NCBI GenBank assembly: GCA_029883255.1
Contig: JAOUJL010000090.1
Location: forward strand, 1-6,184
DNA from: Candidatus Bathyarchaeota archaeon
GTDB lineage: Archaea > Thermoproteota > Bathyarchaeia > Bathyarchaeales > Bathyarchaeaceae
Reading direction: 5' to 3'
Length of the DNA stretch: 6,184 nucleotides
The notes below the pieces were generated by a model. That model was not told the DNA's origin. It ran no database searches and saw only the letters and a list, made by a program, of their open reading frames with translations. Below, piece after piece: positions 4,059 to 6,184 of this stretch. Every line of letters starts with the position of its first letter. Position 1 is the first letter of the stretch. A program made the position numbers and the translations under genes.

Positions 4059-6184
4059 ATGCCGAACGAATTGCCTTTTGAAAAGCTTAGAACAGAATGT
4101 GACCCAAAGCTTCTAATGGATTGTGAAACGACAAAAGATATCTCGCCGCTTGAAGGAATCATTGGCCAAGATAGGGCAGTGAGAGCACTCAGTTTTGGTT
4201 TGGACATCAAGGAGCGTGGGTTCAATATCTATGTCGCGGGTTATCCAGGGACGGGTAGGACAACTGCCGTAAAAGATTTCTTAGAGGAGATAGCCAAAAC
4301 GAAATCTGTGCCGCAGGACTGGTGCTATGTAAACAACTTCAGCAACCCTTACGAACCCAATGCTATAAGCCTGCCCTCAGGCAAAGGAAGAGACTTCCAA
4401 AGAGATATGATGAATTTCATAAACGAAGCACGGAGAGTGCTTCCCAAAACATTCGAGAGCGAAGAGTATGCTATCAAAAAAGACACAACAATCAAAATTA
4501 TAGAGCAAGAAAGGAAGAAACTTGTTGCTCAACTCAACCAGCGAGTACAGGAGCAAGGATTCATCCTCCAGAGCACTCCCATAGGTTTGCTCACCATTCC
4601 AGTTGTGGAAGGGAAGCCCCTAAGCGAAGAAGAGTTCATGAATTTGGACCAGCAAGTAAGGGATGAAATCCAGAAGAGAAAAGAAAAATTGAGCGCAGAT
4701 CTAAGGACCGCTATGAGACGCCTCAAGGGCTTAGAGGCGAAGATCAACGAAGAACTCAAAAAATTGAATCATGACGTTGCTCTCTATGCCATTGGCCATC
4801 TGGTTGCTAATCTGACAGAGAAATATGAAGAGTTTCCTGAGGTTGTTGTTTATCTAGAACAGGTTAGAGATGATGTCTTAGAGAACCTTGTTCAGTTCAT
4901 AAAGGAGCCTAAGGCTCCTCCTGTGCCGTTTCCTGTTCCTTGGATGAAGGAGCTTCCCTTCAGAAAATATGACGTGAACCTGATAGTCGATAACTCTGAC
5001 CTTGAAGGCGCTCCCGTGGTTATAGAGTTTAACCCCACACATCAAAATCTCTTCGGCAGGATAGAGAAGGAAGCGCAGTTTGGTGTACTAACCACTGACT
5101 TCACCATGATTCGCGGCGGTTCCATGCACAAGGCTAATGGCGGATATTTAGTGCTTCCTGTCGAGGAATTGATTCGAAATCTCTTCTCTTGGGAGAGCTT
5201 AAAGACAGCTCTAATGAGCGAGCGGATCACTGTCGAAGAGGCAGGGGAACGCTTAGGTTTCATCGCTACAAAGGGACTAAGACCTGTGCCCATCCCGTTG
5301 AGCGTCAAGGTAATCCTCATAGGAAATCCGCTTCTCTACCACATGCTGTACATGTCTGATAGGGATTTCAAAGAGCTCTTTAAAGTTAAGGCGGACTTCG
5401 ACATCTACATGGACCGGACAGAAGAAAACATGCGAAAGTACGCTGCCTTCATCTGCACCTTCTGCCGCAAAGAGAAACTCAAACATCTTGATGCGTCAGC
5501 GGTAGCCAAAGTGATCGAATATGGCTCCAGACTAGCTGGAGATCAAAGAAAACTCTCCACGAGATTCGCTGACATCGCCGACGTTATCCGAGAAGCCAAC
5601 TTCTACGCCTCTCAAGAGAACGTTAAATATGTAACCCGCAACCACGTCAGAAAGGCAATTGAGGAAAAACTCTATCGCTCTAATCTCATCCAAGAGAAAA
5701 TTCAAGAGATGATTAGGCGAGCTATTCTTCTAATCGACACAGAAGGTGAAGCAACAGGTCAAGTAAACGGCCTATCCGTCATGAGCCTAGGAGACTTTGC
5801 CTTCGGAAGGCCATCTCGAGTTACTGCCAGCATAGGCTTAGGTCGGGAGGGAGTCATTGATATTGAGCGAGAGGCAAAGTTGGGAGGGCGCATCCATAGT
5901 AAAGGAGTTATGATTCTCAGTGGTTACCTGACAGAGAAGTATGCCCGAGACAAACCTCTAAGTCTGTCCGCTCGTCTTGTTTTTGAGCAGAGTTATGAGG
6001 AAGTGGAGGGGGACAGCGCTTCCAGCGCTGAACTCTATACTGTCCTCTCTGCTCTTTCAGGGCTCCCTATTAAACAAGGGATCGCTGTGACAGGCTCAGT
6101 AAATCAAAAAGGCGAAATACAAGCTATCGGCGGAGCAAATGAAAAAATAGAAGGCTTCTTTGAGGTATGCAAGGCCAAGGGGCT
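4059..6184 (+). CDS. LonC/LonB-like S16 protease with degenerate AAA part (3' partial)
   Basis: An open frame of 708 codons runs off the right edge. Family members are usually near 800 residues, so roughly the last tenth is missing. It belongs to the soluble AAA_32-plus-Lon_C group (E. coli YcbZ, Meiothermus LonC), not the membrane-anchored archaeal LonB; no membrane segment is seen. Residues 1-80 hold the family opening (ETTKDISPLEGIIGQ) and a P-loop-like GYPGTGRTT (61-69) with Arg67 in place of the Walker A lysine. A helical, partly coiled-coil region spans about 130-250. The Walker B region is GGYLVLPVEEL (361-371), without the usual Asp-Glu. The proteolytic domain runs from about 555, with catalytic Ser653 in GDSASSAE and Lys696 in GGANEKIEGF. 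It therefore probably degrades damaged or unfolded proteins, while ATP hydrolysis is doubtful. GGGTGG (4048-4053) lies five bases before the ATG. Transcription diverges from the Fe-S operon. Confidence 0.93.
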   Translation, partial: MPNELPFEKLRTECDPKLLMDCETTKDISPLEGIIGQDRAVRALSFGLDIKERGFNIYVAGYPGTGRTTAVKDFLEEIAKTKSVPQDWCYVNNFSNPYEPNAISLPSGKGRDFQRDMMNFINEARRVLPKTFESEEYAIKKDTTIKIIEQERKKLVAQLNQRVQEQGFILQSTPIGLLTIPVVEGKPLSEEEFMNLDQQVRDEIQKRKEKLSADLRTAMRRLKGLEAKINEELKKLNHDVALYAIGHLVANLTEKYEEFPEVVVYLEQVRDDVLENLVQFIKEPKAPPVPFPVPWMKELPFRKYDVNLIVDNSDLEGAPVVIEFNPTHQNLFGRIEKEAQFGVLTTDFTMIRGGSMHKANGGYLVLPVEELIRNLFSWESLKTALMSERITVEEAGERLGFIATKGLRPVPIPLSVKVILIGNPLLYHMLYMSDRDFKELFKVKADFDIYMDRTEENMRKYAAFICTFCRKEKLKHLDASAVAKVIEYGSRLAGDQRKLSTRFADIADVIREANFYASQENVKYVTRNHVRKAIEEKLYRSNLIQEKIQEMIRRAILLIDTEGEATGQVNGLSVMSLGDFAFGRPSRVTASIGLGREGVIDIEREAKLGGRIHSKGVMILSGYLTEKYARDKPLSLSARLVFEQSYEEVEGDSASSAELYTVLSALSGLPIKQGIAVTGSVNQKGEIQAIGGANEKIEGFFEVCKAKG

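Noticed and set aside
4322..4666. Second plus-strand frame inside the Lon-like gene
   Set aside because: It is an alternate frame of a clearly coding region whose main frame matches the Lon-like family throughout.
5042..5486. Minus-strand open frames inside the Lon-like gene
   Set aside because: They are antisense to the conserved AAA-like and lid region and show no independent coding signal.
1..6184. CRISPR arrays, tRNA or rRNA genes, insertion sequences
   Set aside because: No spaced direct repeats, tRNA T-arm-like motif, rRNA-like segment or transposase frame with flanking inverted repeats was seen on reading both strands.

Overview
The window looks archaeal. Its cysteine desulfurase homologue belongs to the type I know from Archaeoglobus fulgidus. 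Genes are tightly packed and start behind GGAGG or GAGGTGA ribosome-binding sites, and TATA-box-like elements lie in the divergent intergenic region. The sequence is moderately AT-rich. An uncultured lineage such as Bathyarchaeia is possible, but nothing here fixes the taxon.

Layout. Positions 2-106 hold the C-terminal end of an unidentified cysteine-containing protein on the + strand. Positions 276-1151 (+) encode an FTR1-family iron permease. Positions 1152-1498 lie between convergent genes and hold T-rich tracts, an 18-bp perfect palindrome, and a minus-strand hydrophobic reading frame interrupted by TGA that looks like a decayed small membrane-protein gene. Positions 1499-3890 are a five-gene minus-strand operon, in transcription order: TusA-like sulfur carrier, DsrE-like protein, IscS-like protein, IscU scaffold, and a 62-residue TRASH-like cysteine protein. 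Positions 3891-4058 are a divergent promoter region. From 4059 to the window end (+) runs a long, 3'-truncated LonC/LonB-like protease with an AAA_32-type N-terminal part and a Ser-Lys proteolytic domain.

How the genes fit together. The operon reads as an iron-sulfur cluster assembly unit. Its IscS homologue cannot be a normal cysteine desulfurase: the lysine that holds PLP is replaced by Asp (Asn-Asp instead of His-Lys), and several other PLP or substrate contacts are changed. The mobile-loop cysteine and the partner IscU with its three cysteines are intact. Two persulfide-carrier families (TusA, DsrE) lie upstream in the same operon. A reasonable hypothesis is therefore that sulfur reaches IscU from a TusA/DsrE relay, while the IscS-like protein acts as a docking partner or cysteine ligand. 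The small TRASH-like protein and the convergent iron permease may serve the metal side. The protease is probably an independent protein-quality-control gene.
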